Assembly: GCA_963733885.1 (NCBI GenBank)
Contig: CAVTES010000009.1
Span: 475,789-539,788 of the forward strand
From: JACVRW01 sp963733885
GTDB taxonomy: Bacteria > Actinomycetota > Thermoleophilia > Solirubrobacterales > Thermoleophilaceae
Direction: 5' to 3'
DNA: 64,000 nt
Positions 1-8,300 of this stretch are shown in pieces. Position 1 is the stretch's first letter. The number at the start of each line of letters is the position of its first letter. Made by a program: the position numbers and the translations under genes. Under the pieces are notes generated by a model. That model searched no databases and had not been told where the DNA came from. It was given only the letters and a program-made list of their open reading frames with translations.

Positions 1-262
1 TCAGCCGCCGCTCGATCGCCATGTGGATGTCCTCGTCGCCGTCCTCGACGACGAAGCGGTCCTGCTCTATCTCCTCCCGCACCGCTGCGAGACCCTGCTC
101 GATCTGCCTCACGTCGTCCTCGGCGAGGATGCCGGTCCGCGCCAGCATGCGCGCGTGTGCGAGCGACTGCTCGATGTCGTATGGCGCCAGCCGGTAGTCG
201 AACGCGATCGATGAGTTGAGCGCCTGGAACAGCGGATCCTGGGGGTCCCGGAAGCGGCCCAT
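1..262 (-). CDS. argH: Argininosuccinate lyase, N-terminal part (cut by window edge)
   Basis: Reading the minus strand from the ATG at 262 gives about 87 residues that continue past base 1. They match the start of argininosuccinate lyase, which splits argininosuccinate into arginine and fumarate in the last step of arginine synthesis. Diagnostic stretches are the NSSIAFDYRLAPYDIEQS segment, the helix with AHARMLARTGIL and the DEDIHMAIERRL segment that precedes the first active-site region. The usual LWGGRF start is shortened to MGRF, and the frame stays open a little upstream without a better start codon. A small membrane-protein gene lies 31 bases upstream on the same strand. Only the N-terminus is visible, so catalytic residues cannot be checked. 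Confidence 0.88.
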   Translation of the reverse strand, partial: MGRFRDPQDPLFQALNSSIAFDYRLAPYDIEQSLAHARMLARTGILAEDDVRQIEQGLAAVREEIEQDRFVVEDGDEDIHMAIERRL

Positions 263-293
263 CCGGCCCGGCAGTTTGTCAGAGCAGTCGGGC

Positions 294-623
294 CTACCCG
301 ACGGCGGCGGCCACCTGGGCGGCCACCGCGAAACCGAGGATGTAGAGCGACATGCCCCAGCCCAAATAGGCGTTCCGGGAGCGCGGATAGAGGCGCGTGC
401 CCGGGCGCCGCCCCTCCGAGAACGCGACCGGCAGCAGGAGCAGCAGGCCGCCGGCGATCAGGCCGTATCCGAGCCATCCCGTGAGCAGGTAGTCCGCCTC
501 GAGGCGGAAGTCGCTCGCCACGACGGCGATCGCTTGGTGCCACAGCACCACGGGCAGCGCGGCGGCACACGCCAAGCCGACGAGACCCACCAGCTGCCGC
601 TCGCGTCGGGACGCACGGCTCAC
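294..623 (-). CDS. Small hypothetical membrane protein (about 3 TM)
   Basis: The product is 109 residues and starts at GTG 623 (GTG AGC CGT). A basic N-terminus (SRASRRERQ) is followed by a hydrophobic segment at about residues 10-35, a second at about 46-68 (LLTGWLGYGLIAGGLLLLLP) and a third at about 87-108. Between the second and third lies a basic loop (SEGRRPGTRLYPRSRNAY), which is probably cytoplasmic. I do not recognise a family. It lies 31 bases upstream of argH on the same strand and may be cotranscribed with it. The acetyltransferase gene at 644 diverges from it with only 20 bases between the starts. Confidence 0.6.
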   Translation of the reverse strand: MSRASRRERQLVGLVGLACAAALPVVLWHQAIAVVASDFRLEADYLLTGWLGYGLIAGGLLLLLPVAFSEGRRPGTRLYPRSRNAYLGWGMSLYILGFAVAAQVAAAVG

Positions 624-643
624 CCCGCCATTATCGCCCTAGG

Positions 644-1255
644 ATGCGCCCCGCCGTGATCGAGGTCCGAAAAGCGAGGCCCGACGACTTCACCCGCGTC
701 GCTGAGCTGCTGCACCACAGCGCGGCCGACATGTACGACCGCTTCGCGGGAGGTCGCGCGCGGGCCTTGCGCGTGCTGGAGCGCTCCCTGCGCGAGCCCG
801 GCAACGCCTCGAGTGCGGAGGTGGTCTGGGTCGCGGCGCTGGACGGCCAGGTGGCGGGTGCGATGGCCGCCTTCCCCGTGGACGAGGCCACCGCCCGTGC
901 GCGGGCCTTCCTCGGCCTCGCGATTCGCGGCGCGCCGCCCTGGCGCTGGCCGGTGGCGCTCTACCTCTACTGGGCCGGAGGGCGGGCGGCGCCGAGCCCG
1001 CCGGCCTCGGCCCTGTATGTCGACGCGCTCGCCACCGATCCCGGCTTCCGCCGCCGCGGCGCCGCGCGTGCGCTGCTGGCGCAGGCCGAGCGGGGGGCGC
1101 GCGAGCGGCGCCTGCCCGCAGTGGCGCTCGACACGACCATCGCCAACGAGCCCGCGCGCACGCTGTACGCGAGCGAGGGCTTCGACGAGGTGGCCTACCG
1201 GCCGCCTGGACGCGGGCTGCCTGGGTTCGTGGCGCTCGTCAAGCCGCTCACCTGA
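644..1255 (+). CDS. GNAT-family N-acetyltransferase
   Basis: The protein is 203 residues with a GNAT fold. It begins with the typical VRKARPDDFTRVAELL strand-helix. The acetyl-CoA pyrophosphate-binding loop is visible as DPGFRRRGAARALLAQAE (R-R-G-A pattern) at about residues 128-146. The closing IANEPARTLYASEGFDEV motif is that of GNAT enzymes that bind a small-molecule or N-terminal amine. The substrate cannot be told from sequence. The ATG at 644 follows the AT-rich ATTATCG closely, so the transcript may be leaderless. Its last 61 bases overlap the end of the convergent aminotransferase gene at 1195. Confidence 0.8.
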   Translation: MRPAVIEVRKARPDDFTRVAELLHHSAADMYDRFAGGRARALRVLERSLREPGNASSAEVVWVAALDGQVAGAMAAFPVDEATARARAFLGLAIRGAPPWRWPVALYLYWAGGRAAPSPPASALYVDALATDPGFRRRGAARALLAQAERGARERRLPAVALDTTIANEPARTLYASEGFDEVAYRPPGRGLPGFVALVKPLT

Positions 1256-2364
1256 GCCGACTCGATCACGTCGCGTAGCGCGACGGCCACCTGCTCGACC
1301 TCACCGTCGGTGAGACCCGGGAAGAACGGCAGCGCGAGCGACCGGGCGGCCACGTCCTCGCACACGGGGAACTCGCCGTCGCGATGGCCGAACCGCTCGC
1401 GGTAGAAGCTCATCAGGTGGATCGCGGGCAGGTAGGGCTTGGTGTCCACGCCGCGCTCGCGCATCGCCACCACCGACGCGTCGCGGTCCACGCCGGACGG
1501 GAGCTGCACGACATAGACGAACCAGGAGCGGCGGTCGCCGCCGGCGTCGGGGCAGGGGAGCTCGAGCCCCTCCACGTCCGCCAAGGCGTGCGCGTAGAGC
1601 GCCGCCACGCGCGCGCGTCCGGCCAGTAGCTCGTCGACCCGCTCGAGTTGCGCGAGCCCGAGGGCGCAGGACAGCTCGTCGAGTCGGTAGTTGAACCCGA
1701 GCCGGTCGTGGTCGAGCCAGCCCATGTCGGGCGCGCGGCCCTGGTTGCGCTCGGAGTCCATGCGCTCCTTGACCGCCGCGTCGGGGCAGACCACGGCCCC
1801 GCCCTCGCCGGTGGTGATCTGCTTGTTCGCGTAGAAGGCGAACACGGAGGCGTGGCCGCGCGCACCCACCGGCGTACCGTCCGCGTGCATCGCGCCGAGC
1901 GCCTCGCAGGCGTCCTCGACGATCCAGAGGCCGCGCTCGGCGGCCAGGCGCTCGAGCGCCGGCATGTCCGCGGGGTAACCGAAGATGTGCACCGGCAGGA
2001 GCCCGGTGGTGCGCTCGCTAACCGCTTCGGCGGCGGTGCGGGGGTCGATGTTCAGCGTGCGCGGGTCGATGTCGCAGAACACCGGGCGGGCGTTCTCGAA
2101 CAGCACGCAGTTGGCGGAGGCGACGAACGAGAAGGGCGTGGTCACGACCTCGTCCCCAGGCTCGATGCCCGCCGCACGCACGGCGAGGTGAAGGCCCGCA
2201 GTGCCGCTCGACACGGCCGAGACCGGGAGTCCCCCGAGCCGGGCCGACAGGGCTCCCTCGAAGGCGGGCAGCCGGGGCCCGAGGGAAAGGCGGCCGGACC
2301 GGAGCGTCTCGAGGACCAGCGCCTCCTCTCGCTCCGAGAGGGAAGGCCGCGCCAGCGGGATCAC
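1195..2364 (-). CDS. DegT/DnrJ/EryC1-type PLP aminotransferase
   Basis: The 389-residue protein is a sugar-aminotransferase-type fold I PLP enzyme. Visible landmarks are the VIPLARPSLSEREEALVLET start, the SSGTAGLHLAVRA phosphate-binding region, VEDACEALGA with the PLP-pyridine aspartate, and YANKQITTGEGGAV with the Schiff-base lysine at about residue 180. Such enzymes aminate nucleotide-linked keto-sugars, and no sugar genes are nearby. I chose the GTG at 2364 because it overlaps the TGA of cimA as GTGA, which implies translational coupling. Position at the end of leuB-ilvE-cimA is unexpected for this family. The 3 prime end overlaps the convergent acetyltransferase by 61 bases. Confidence 0.85.
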   Translation of the reverse strand: MIPLARPSLSEREEALVLETLRSGRLSLGPRLPAFEGALSARLGGLPVSAVSSGTAGLHLAVRAAGIEPGDEVVTTPFSFVASANCVLFENARPVFCDIDPRTLNIDPRTAAEAVSERTTGLLPVHIFGYPADMPALERLAAERGLWIVEDACEALGAMHADGTPVGARGHASVFAFYANKQITTGEGGAVVCPDAAVKERMDSERNQGRAPDMGWLDHDRLGFNYRLDELSCALGLAQLERVDELLAGRARVAALYAHALADVEGLELPCPDAGGDRRSWFVYVVQLPSGVDRDASVVAMRERGVDTKPYLPAIHLMSFYRERFGHRDGEFPVCEDVAARSLALPFFPGLTDGEVEQVAVALRDVIESAQVSGLTSATNPGSPRPGGR

Positions 2365-3941
2365 TGCTGTGTGGTGGTGGCGGCCCGCGTTCGCTCGTGC
2401 TGCCTGCGGCCGGGCAGCATGCCAGCCTCGAGCGAGTCCACGAGCGCCTCCCAGCTCGCCTCGATGATGTTCTCCGACACGCCGATCGTGCCCCATGTGT
2501 CGGCGCCGTCGCTGGCGTCGAGCAGCACGCGCGTCACGGCCCCGGTGCCCTTTCGCTCGTCCAGGATGCGCACCTTGAAGTTCACGAGCTCGATGTCGCG
2601 GAGGAGCGGGTAGCGCTCGCCGATGGCGTCGCGCAGCGCCTTGTCGAGCGCGTTGACCGGCCCGTTTCCCTCGGCGGTGCGGACGTAGCGCTCGCCGTCG
2701 ACCCAGATCTTGATCGTCGCCTCGGTCTCCACCCGCCCGTCGGCGCGCTTCTCGACGATCGCGCGCCACGACTCGAGCCGGAAGAGTGGCTCATACTCGC
2801 CCGTCTCCTTGCGGATCAGAAGGTCGAAGGAGCCGTCGGCCGCCTCGAACTGGTAACCCGAGTGCTCCAGCTCCTTGACCCGCTCCACGACGCGGGTTGC
2901 CGTCTCCAGGTCCACGTCGGCGCGCGCCTGGACGGTGCCCTTGCCGGACAGCTCGGACACCAGCACGCGGCGGTCCGCGCCCACGTCGGCCGGGTCCACG
3001 TGCTCGAAGGTGCGCGCGTCGCGGTTGATGCCCGCCACGTGCATGCCGCCCTTGTGCGCGAAGGCGTTCGCACCCACGTAGGGCTGGTTCGCGTTCGGCG
3101 TGACGTTGCAGAGCTCGTCGACCAGGTGCGCCACCTCGGTCAGCCGCTGCAGGCGCTCGCGGCCGATGCACTCGCGGCCCATCTTCAGCTCTAGCGTCGG
3201 GACGATCGTCACGAGGTTGGCGTTGCCGCACCGCTCGCCGTAGCCGTTCATCGTGCCCTGGACGAGGCTCGCCCCGGCCTCAACCGCCACCAGCGTGTTC
3301 GCCACGCCGCAGCCCGCGTCGTCGTGGGTGTGGATGCCCACCGGCGTGCCCGCCAGCGCCGCCACTACTGCGCCCGTCGCCTCTGCCACTTGGACGGGAA
3401 GCGAGGAGCCGTTCGTGTCGCAGAGCGTCACGTTCTCGGCCCCCGCCTCGGCCGCGGCCCGCACGCATCTGAGCGCGTACTCGGCGTCCGCGCGATAGGC
3501 GTCGAAGAAGTGCTCGGCGTCGTAGATGACGCGCTTGCCCTCGTTCACGAGGAATCCGACGGAGTCGGCGATCATCAGCAGGTTCTCCTCGGGCTCCACC
3601 TGCGTGACCTTCTCCAGGTGGAGCGACCAGGTCTTGCCCACCAGCGTGCAGACCGGCGCGAACGACTCGGCAAGCAGGCGCAGTGCGGGGTCGTCCTCTG
3701 CGGCGGCGTCCCGCCGCCGCGTCATCCCGAACGCCGCGATCTCGGAGGTCTCGAACGTCTCCCGCGAGAGGAGGTCGAACAGCGCCTCCTCCTTCGGGTT
3801 GGACGCGGGGAACCCGGCCTCGATCAGGTGTACGCCGAGCGAGTCGAGCGCGTGCGCGACGCGCACCTTCTCGTCCACGGACAGCGACATTCCCTCCCCC
3901 TGCATGCCGTCACGCAGGGTCGTGTCGTAGAGGGTGATCAC
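2361..3941 (-). CDS. cimA: Citramalate synthase
   Basis: The 526-residue protein belongs to the LeuA-like Claisen condensation family. It begins YDTTLRDGMQGEGMSLSV, with the catalytic Arg-Asp pair. It carries the metal-binding HTHDDAGCGVANTLVAVEAG motif and the HKGGMHVAGI segment, and ends in the allosteric dimer domain (from about residue 390). Length and the GMQGEGM signature fit the CimA subfamily, which joins pyruvate and acetyl-CoA to (R)-citramalate, rather than 2-isopropylmalate synthase, which has its own gene at 21537. The start is GTG 3941, one base after the ilvE stop. LeuCD and LeuB, also in this window, would carry citramalate on to 2-ketobutyrate for isoleucine. A homocitrate-synthase role is less likely. 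Confidence 0.88.
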   Translation of the reverse strand: MITLYDTTLRDGMQGEGMSLSVDEKVRVAHALDSLGVHLIEAGFPASNPKEEALFDLLSRETFETSEIAAFGMTRRRDAAAEDDPALRLLAESFAPVCTLVGKTWSLHLEKVTQVEPEENLLMIADSVGFLVNEGKRVIYDAEHFFDAYRADAEYALRCVRAAAEAGAENVTLCDTNGSSLPVQVAEATGAVVAALAGTPVGIHTHDDAGCGVANTLVAVEAGASLVQGTMNGYGERCGNANLVTIVPTLELKMGRECIGRERLQRLTEVAHLVDELCNVTPNANQPYVGANAFAHKGGMHVAGINRDARTFEHVDPADVGADRRVLVSELSGKGTVQARADVDLETATRVVERVKELEHSGYQFEAADGSFDLLIRKETGEYEPLFRLESWRAIVEKRADGRVETEATIKIWVDGERYVRTAEGNGPVNALDKALRDAIGERYPLLRDIELVNFKVRILDERKGTGAVTRVLLDASDGADTWGTIGVSENIIEASWEALVDSLEAGMLPGRRQHERTRAATTTQQ

Positions 3942-3942
3942 G

Positions 3943-4875
3943 TCACGTCCCGGACGGGACGGGCACCAGGTCGAGCCAGTCCGCGTACTGCGGGCTGCGG
4001 CCGTGCAGGGCGTCGTCGAAGGCGGCCTGGATCTCGCGGGTGACCGGGCCGGGCACGCCCTCGCCGATCGGCAGGTCGTCGATCTCGCGGAGGGGGGTCA
4101 GCTCGGCCGCCGTGCCGGTCAGGAACACCTCGTCGGCCAGCGCCAGCTCGGCCCGCACCAGGTTGCGCTCGACCACCTCGTAGCCGCGGTCGCGCGCGAT
4201 CTGGATGCAGGACTTGCGGTTGATCCCGTCCAGGATCGCCGCGGCCTGGGGCGGCGTGCTGATGACCCCGTCCCTCACGACGAAGATGTTCTCGCCGCTT
4301 CCCTCGCAGACGTAGCCCTTGTCGTCGAGGAGGATCGCCTCCTCGTAGCCCGCCTTGAGCGACTCGATCTTCGCCAGCACGGAGTTGAGGTACTGGCCGC
4401 AGGCTTTGGCGTGCGGGATCAGGGAGTCGGACGAGATGCGCCGGTACGACGACACGCGTCCCCGGACGCCGTTTCTCTTGCCCTCCTCGCCGAGGTAGGC
4501 ACCCCACTCCCACACGGCGACCATGGCCTCCACCGGGTTGTCGAGCGGGTTGAGGCCCATCGGACCGTAGCCGCGCCAGACGAGCGGCCGCACGTAGCAG
4601 CTCGTGAAGCCGTTGCGGGCGATCAGCTCGTGCGTGGCCTCCCTGAACTGCTCGCGCGAGTAGGGCAGGTCCATGTAGTAGAGCTTCGCCGAGGCCTCCA
4701 GCCGCTCGAGGTGCTCCTTGTGGCGGAAGATCGCCGTGCCGCGGTCGGTCTGGTATGCGCGGATGCCCTCGAACACGCCCGTGCCGTAGTGCATGGCGTG
4801 CGTGAGTACGTGTACCTTCGCGTCCTCCCAGGCGACGAACTCTCCGTTCAGCCAGATCTGGTCGGCGGTGTTCAC
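3943..4875 (-). CDS. ilvE: Branched-chain amino acid aminotransferase
   Basis: The protein is 310 residues, the usual size for class IV (fold IV) aminotransferases. It transfers amino groups between glutamate and the 2-keto acids of valine, leucine and isoleucine. IWLNGEFVAWEDAKVHVLTH and MHYGTGVFEGIRAY are typical IlvE openings. The PLP lysine lies in IPHAKACGQYLNS at about residue 163, and the cofactor phosphate loop is in the EGSGENIFVV stretch. The start is GTG 4875, nine bases after the leuB stop. It sits between leuB and cimA in a tight operon whose other members feed it substrates. Confidence 0.93.
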   Translation of the reverse strand: MNTADQIWLNGEFVAWEDAKVHVLTHAMHYGTGVFEGIRAYQTDRGTAIFRHKEHLERLEASAKLYYMDLPYSREQFREATHELIARNGFTSCYVRPLVWRGYGPMGLNPLDNPVEAMVAVWEWGAYLGEEGKRNGVRGRVSSYRRISSDSLIPHAKACGQYLNSVLAKIESLKAGYEEAILLDDKGYVCEGSGENIFVVRDGVISTPPQAAAILDGINRKSCIQIARDRGYEVVERNLVRAELALADEVFLTGTAAELTPLREIDDLPIGEGVPGPVTREIQAAFDDALHGRSPQYADWLDLVPVPSGT

Positions 4876-4884
4876 GTACTGCTC

Positions 4885-5907
4885 CTAGAGGTTTGCGAGG
4901 ACCGCCCTGGTGGCGGCCTCTGTCGTTGCGTTGCCCTGGAGGTCCGGGGTGCGGAGGCCGTCCTCGAGCGCTCTGTCCAACGCCGATTCTAAGGCAGCCG
5001 CCTCCGTCTCCATGGCGAGTCCGTGACGAAGCATCATTGCAATCGAGCCGAACATCGCCAAGGGATTGGCCGTGCCTGTGCCGGCGATGTCGGGCGCCGA
5101 CCCGTGGACGGGCTCGAACAGGCCCGGCCCGGAGCCGTCCCCGAGCGAGGCGCTCGGGAGCATGCCGAGCGACCCGGTGAGCATGGCGGCCTCGTCGCTG
5201 AGGATGTCGCCGAACATGTTCTCAGTCAGAATCACATCGAAGTCCGCGGGGCGCGACACGAGCTGCATGGCGGCGTTGTCGACGAGCAGGTGGTCGAGGG
5301 GTGTGTCGCCGTGTTCCTCCCCCACCCGGGAGACCACCTTCCGCCAGAGCCGCGAGGTCTCGAGGACGTTCGCCTTGTCCACGCTGGTCACCTTCCGGCG
5401 GGCGAGTTCGAATCCCACCCGGGCGATGCGCTCGATCTCCGGCTCGGAATAGACGCACGTGTCGTGCGCAGTGTCGCCGTCCAGGCCGCGGTCGCCGAAG
5501 TAGATGCCGCCGGTCAGCTCGCGGACCACGAGCAGGTCGGTGCCCTGGATGCGGTCGCGCTTCAGCGGGCTGGCGTCCAGCAGCGCCGGGCTCGGCCGGA
5601 CCGGGCGGAGGTTGGCGAACAGGCCGAGAGCCTTTCGCAGGGCGAGGAGGCCCTGCTCGGGCCGGGGCGCGTCCGGGTCGGTGGTGTCCCACTTCGGCCC
5701 GCCGACGGCGGCGAGGAGCACGGCGTCGGCGTTCCGGCACGCCTCGAGCACCTCGTCGGTGAGCGCGGTGCCGTGGGCGTCGATCGAAGCGCCGCCGGCG
5801 AGCCGCTCGTCAAGCTCGAAGTCACCGAGCTCGGCGAGCACCCGGCGGGCCACCGCCATGATCTCGGGGCCGATGCCGTCGCCGGGAAGGAGGACGATGG
5901 TCGTCAT
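4885..5907 (-). CDS. leuB: 3-isopropylmalate dehydrogenase
   Basis: The 340-residue protein starts at ATG 5907 with TIVLLPGDGIGPEIMAVARR, the family opening. The longer open frame upstream is not used because the family signature begins here. It oxidises and decarboxylates 3-isopropylmalate with NAD, and probably also the citramalate-derived intermediate. Active-site Tyr is in VRELTGGIYFG, Lys in KVTSVDKANVLETS, and the metal-binding aspartates are in NMFGDILSDEAAMLTGSLG. The NAD-binding loop GLFEPVHGSAPDIAGTGTAN is intact. It is the first gene of leuB-ilvE-cimA-degT. Its start codon interlocks with a divergent ATG at 5906 in the sequence CATG. Confidence 0.95.
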   Translation of the reverse strand: MTTIVLLPGDGIGPEIMAVARRVLAELGDFELDERLAGGASIDAHGTALTDEVLEACRNADAVLLAAVGGPKWDTTDPDAPRPEQGLLALRKALGLFANLRPVRPSPALLDASPLKRDRIQGTDLLVVRELTGGIYFGDRGLDGDTAHDTCVYSEPEIERIARVGFELARRKVTSVDKANVLETSRLWRKVVSRVGEEHGDTPLDHLLVDNAAMQLVSRPADFDVILTENMFGDILSDEAAMLTGSLGMLPSASLGDGSGPGLFEPVHGSAPDIAGTGTANPLAMFGSIAMMLRHGLAMETEAAALESALDRALEDGLRTPDLQGNATTEAATRAVLANL

Positions 5908-6310
5908 GCGCGGGCACGGTACCGGCCCTGGTCGGCGCGCGATGGCTCTCGCGGCGAGCACCGCGCTCCTCGCCGCGTGCGGCGACTCGGACGAGCCCGC
6001 GCCGCAGGTGCTCCGCCTATCGGTTGAGACCTCGCCCGGCGTGATCGAGTTCGACAAGAAGCGCCTCAGCGCCAAGGCGGGCCGGATCGCGTTCGTGCTA
6101 GTCAACGGCAAGCGGCGGGGACACAACATCCGCATCCACACCGGCGACGAATGCTGCTTCGGGCCGGGCTCGAAGGACATCGGCGGTACTCGGACGATCG
6201 GCACCGGGCGCACGCGCGCGGTCCTCGACCTCGAGCCGGGCACCTACACCTACCTCTGCTCCGCCGGCGGGCACTGGCGGACGCAGCACGGGACCCTCGT
6301 CGTGCGGTGA
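5906..6310 (+). CDS. Cupredoxin-like lipoprotein
   Basis: From ATG 5906 the product is 134 residues. A second ATG at 5942 would give 122. The longer form provides a signal peptide with a basic part (GPGRRAM), a hydrophobic core and a lipobox LLAAC, so it should be an exported lipoprotein. The body resembles a plastocyanin/cupredoxin domain. A histidine sits in RRGHNIRI, and the C-terminal loop YTYLCSAGGHWRTQHGTLVV gives Cys-x4-His, with a His where most blue-copper proteins have the axial Met. An electron-transfer or copper-binding role is inferred only. Starting at 5906 would make its start interlock with that of leuB on the other strand. Confidence 0.65.
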   Translation: MRGHGTGPGRRAMALAASTALLAACGDSDEPAPQVLRLSVETSPGVIEFDKKRLSAKAGRIAFVLVNGKRRGHNIRIHTGDECCFGPGSKDIGGTRTIGTGRTRAVLDLEPGTYTYLCSAGGHWRTQHGTLVVR

Positions 6311-6339
6311 CTGGCCCGGCGCTCTGCTACACCTCGGGC

Positions 6340-6903
6340 ATGTCCGAGTCCGGCGCAGGGACGCCAGCGATCCGTGCCTCCGACGCCGAGCGCGAGGCGG
6401 TCGTCGCCCGGCTGCGAACCGCGGCCGGCGAGGGCCGGCTCGCACTCGACGAGCTGGCCGAGCGCCTCGACCGGGCTTTCAATTCGGTCACCCGCGCGGA
6501 CCTCGAGCCGCTCACGCGTGATCTGCCGGATCAACAGCCGGACATGCCGCCCGCCGCCAAGACGCGCCGCTGGGTCGTGGGCATCATGGGCGGTGGCACC
6601 CAGAAGGGCCGCTGGCGGATCGCGTCGCGCTGCACGGTCGTGAACGTGATGGGCGGCGCGGATCTCGACCTCACCGGCGCGGTGGTCGAGGGACCCGAGA
6701 CGGAGATTCTCGTGTTCTCGCTGATGGGCGGGTCCGACATCGTGGTGCCCAACGGAGTTCACGTGGAGCTCAGCGGCTTCGCCTTCATGGGCGGGAACGA
6801 CCTGAAGCTCCCGGACACTCCGCCGCCTCCGCCCGGCGCGCCCGTGGTGCGCGTGCGCGCCTGGTCGGTCATGGGCGGCACCGACGTCAAGCGCTCGCGA
6901 TGA
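6340..6903 (+). CDS. DUF1707 / LiaF-like C-terminal domain protein
   Basis: The 187-residue protein begins with a DUF1707 domain: RASDAEREAVVARLRTAAGEGRL, then LDELAERLDRAFNSVTRADL, at residues 10-60. DUF1707 is common in actinobacterial membrane-associated proteins of unknown role. After a polar linker the C-terminal half repeats a MGG motif (VVGIMGGG, VVNVMGGADLDL, VFSLMGGSDIVVP, FAFMGGNDL, VMGGTDVK). This matches the beta-strand repeat of the LiaF-type cell-wall-active antibiotic response domain. No membrane segment is evident. ATG 6340 is the first good start. The gene is 29 bases after the cupredoxin gene on the same strand, so cotranscription is possible. Confidence 0.75.
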   Translation: MSESGAGTPAIRASDAEREAVVARLRTAAGEGRLALDELAERLDRAFNSVTRADLEPLTRDLPDQQPDMPPAAKTRRWVVGIMGGGTQKGRWRIASRCTVVNVMGGADLDLTGAVVEGPETEILVFSLMGGSDIVVPNGVHVELSGFAFMGGNDLKLPDTPPPPPGAPVVRVRAWSVMGGTDVKRSR

Positions 6904-7111
6904 GTTTCGGCGCGCCCCGTGGTCTAACCAGGAAATAGACTTGTCGGTAGGCGCGGTCCCGCGCCCAACCCCCGGTCCCGGCGCTCACGCCGCCGGCCCA
7001 GCGGGGGCAAAGGGGGCTCGAGCTCTCGGGACTCCGGTCTGATTGCCCTTTTCCGGCGGGGCGCCGTGAGCGTGAGTCGCGGAGTCTTCGCCAGTCGAAA
7101 AGGAGCACCAG

Positions 7112-7777
7112 ATGACCAGGCAGAGATCCTTCAAGCGCCTCGTGCGCTCGAGGATGGAGAAGACCGGCGAGAGCTACACGGCCGCACGGGCGGTGCTGTT
7201 GGCCGGCGAGGAGCCGAAGGGAGCCGAGCAGCCGCCGCTCCTCGCTTCGGACGAGAGGATCCGGCAGAGGACCGGCCGTGGCTGGGAGGAGTGGTTCGAC
7301 CTCCTCGACGACTGGGGCGCGGCGGAGCGGCCCCATCGGGAGATCTCCCGCTGGGTGGCCGACCAGCTCGGGATCGAGCCACTCGTGTGGGACGCGCAGG
7401 CGATCACCTCGAGCTACGAGCGGGCCCGCGGCCTGCGGGCCGCCGGCGAGACCGAGCAGGGGTTCGCCGCGTCCACGTCGAGGACGGTGGCCGTGCCGGT
7501 AGAGCGGCTGTTCGACGCCGTCGTCGACGAGTCGCAGCGCCGGAGCTGGCTGCCCGACGGCGAGCTCAGCGAGCGCACGGCGACCCGCCCGAAGTCGGCC
7601 CGGTTCGATTGGGGCGACGGCTCGACCCGCGTGATGGTCGTGTTCGACGCGAAGGGCGAGCAGAAGAGCACCGTGGCGCTGCAGCACGTGCGGCTGCCCG
7701 ACAGCGACGAAGCCGACCGGATGAAGGCGTACTGGCGCGAACGCGTCAGCGCGCTGAAGGAGGAGCTGGAGCGATGA
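7112..7777 (+). CDS. DUF4287-like plus SRPBCC-like protein
   Basis: The 221-residue protein has two parts. The first 95 or so residues contain RLVRSRMEKTGESYTAARAVL, then WEEWFDLLDDWGAAERPHREISRWV, resembling the DUF4287 helical domain. Residues 120-221 contain ASTSRTVAVPVERLFDAVVD, WLPDGELSERTATRPKSARFDW and a closing helix, the pattern of an SRPBCC/AHSA1 ligand-binding fold. The function is unknown. A purine-rich GAAAAGGAGCACC lies just upstream of ATG 7112. The stop overlaps the start of the next gene as ATGA, so the two are probably translated together. Confidence 0.72.
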   Translation: MTRQRSFKRLVRSRMEKTGESYTAARAVLLAGEEPKGAEQPPLLASDERIRQRTGRGWEEWFDLLDDWGAAERPHREISRWVADQLGIEPLVWDAQAITSSYERARGLRAAGETEQGFAASTSRTVAVPVERLFDAVVDESQRRSWLPDGELSERTATRPKSARFDWGDGSTRVMVVFDAKGEQKSTVALQHVRLPDSDEADRMKAYWRERVSALKEELER

Positions 7778-8151
7778 ACGACACCACCATGAACATCACC
7801 GAAGTGGGGACCGTGATCGTCCCCGTGACCGATCAGGACCGCGCTCTCGACTTCTACGTGGGCACGCTCGGTTTCGAGAAGCGCATCGACGGGGAGTTCG
7901 CGCCGGGCGAGCGATGGATCGAGGTGGCGCCGCCAGGCGCGGCCACTTCGATCGCCCTAGTCCACATGCCGGAGGGCGACGACACCCGCGTCAGCCTCAC
8001 GACCACGGACGCCGAGGCGGACCACGCGGCGCTGACGGAGACCGGAGTCGACGCCGGCGACGACCTCATCCGGATGGGCGAGGGCGTGCCGCCGATGTTC
8101 GCGTTCACCGACCCGGACGGCAACACGGTACGGGTGGTGGAGCGGCCGTGA
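7774..8151 (+). CDS. VOC-family (glyoxalase/bleomycin-resistance-like) protein
   Basis: The 125-residue product forms one vicinal oxygen chelate unit. TVIVPVTDQDRALDFYVGTLGF is the first beta-alpha-beta module and PMFAFTDPDGNTVRVVE is the second, with the metal-ligand-type Glu near the end. Such proteins bind metal-coordinated small molecules, as dioxygenases, isomerases or resistance proteins, and the substrate is not evident here. The ATG at 7774 overlaps the upstream TGA (ATGA). Pairing with an SRPBCC-like gene is common in actinobacteria. Confidence 0.85.
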   Translation: MNDTTMNITEVGTVIVPVTDQDRALDFYVGTLGFEKRIDGEFAPGERWIEVAPPGAATSIALVHMPEGDDTRVSLTTTDAEADHAALTETGVDAGDDLIRMGEGVPPMFAFTDPDGNTVRVVERP

Positions 8152-8300
8152 GCTGACCGGAAGGCCCGGCCTCCGCGACGCGAGTGGCCGGCCACTGTGC
8201 GGAAAGGGGCATCGGCCGCAATGGCCGATGCCCTTCGCACAAGGAAGGCTGGTCTGGCCGCGCTGCTTCCGCTTGTCGCGCTAAGCGGCAGCCGACGGAG

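Noticed and set aside
2397..3194. Plus-strand open frame of 265 codons inside cimA
   Set aside because: It is the antisense of cimA with His/Arg/Val-rich low complexity and no family match.
5399..5421. GAGTTCGAATCCCACCC, resembling a tRNA T-loop
   Set aside because: No acceptor or anticodon stems fit around it, and it lies inside conserved leuB codons.
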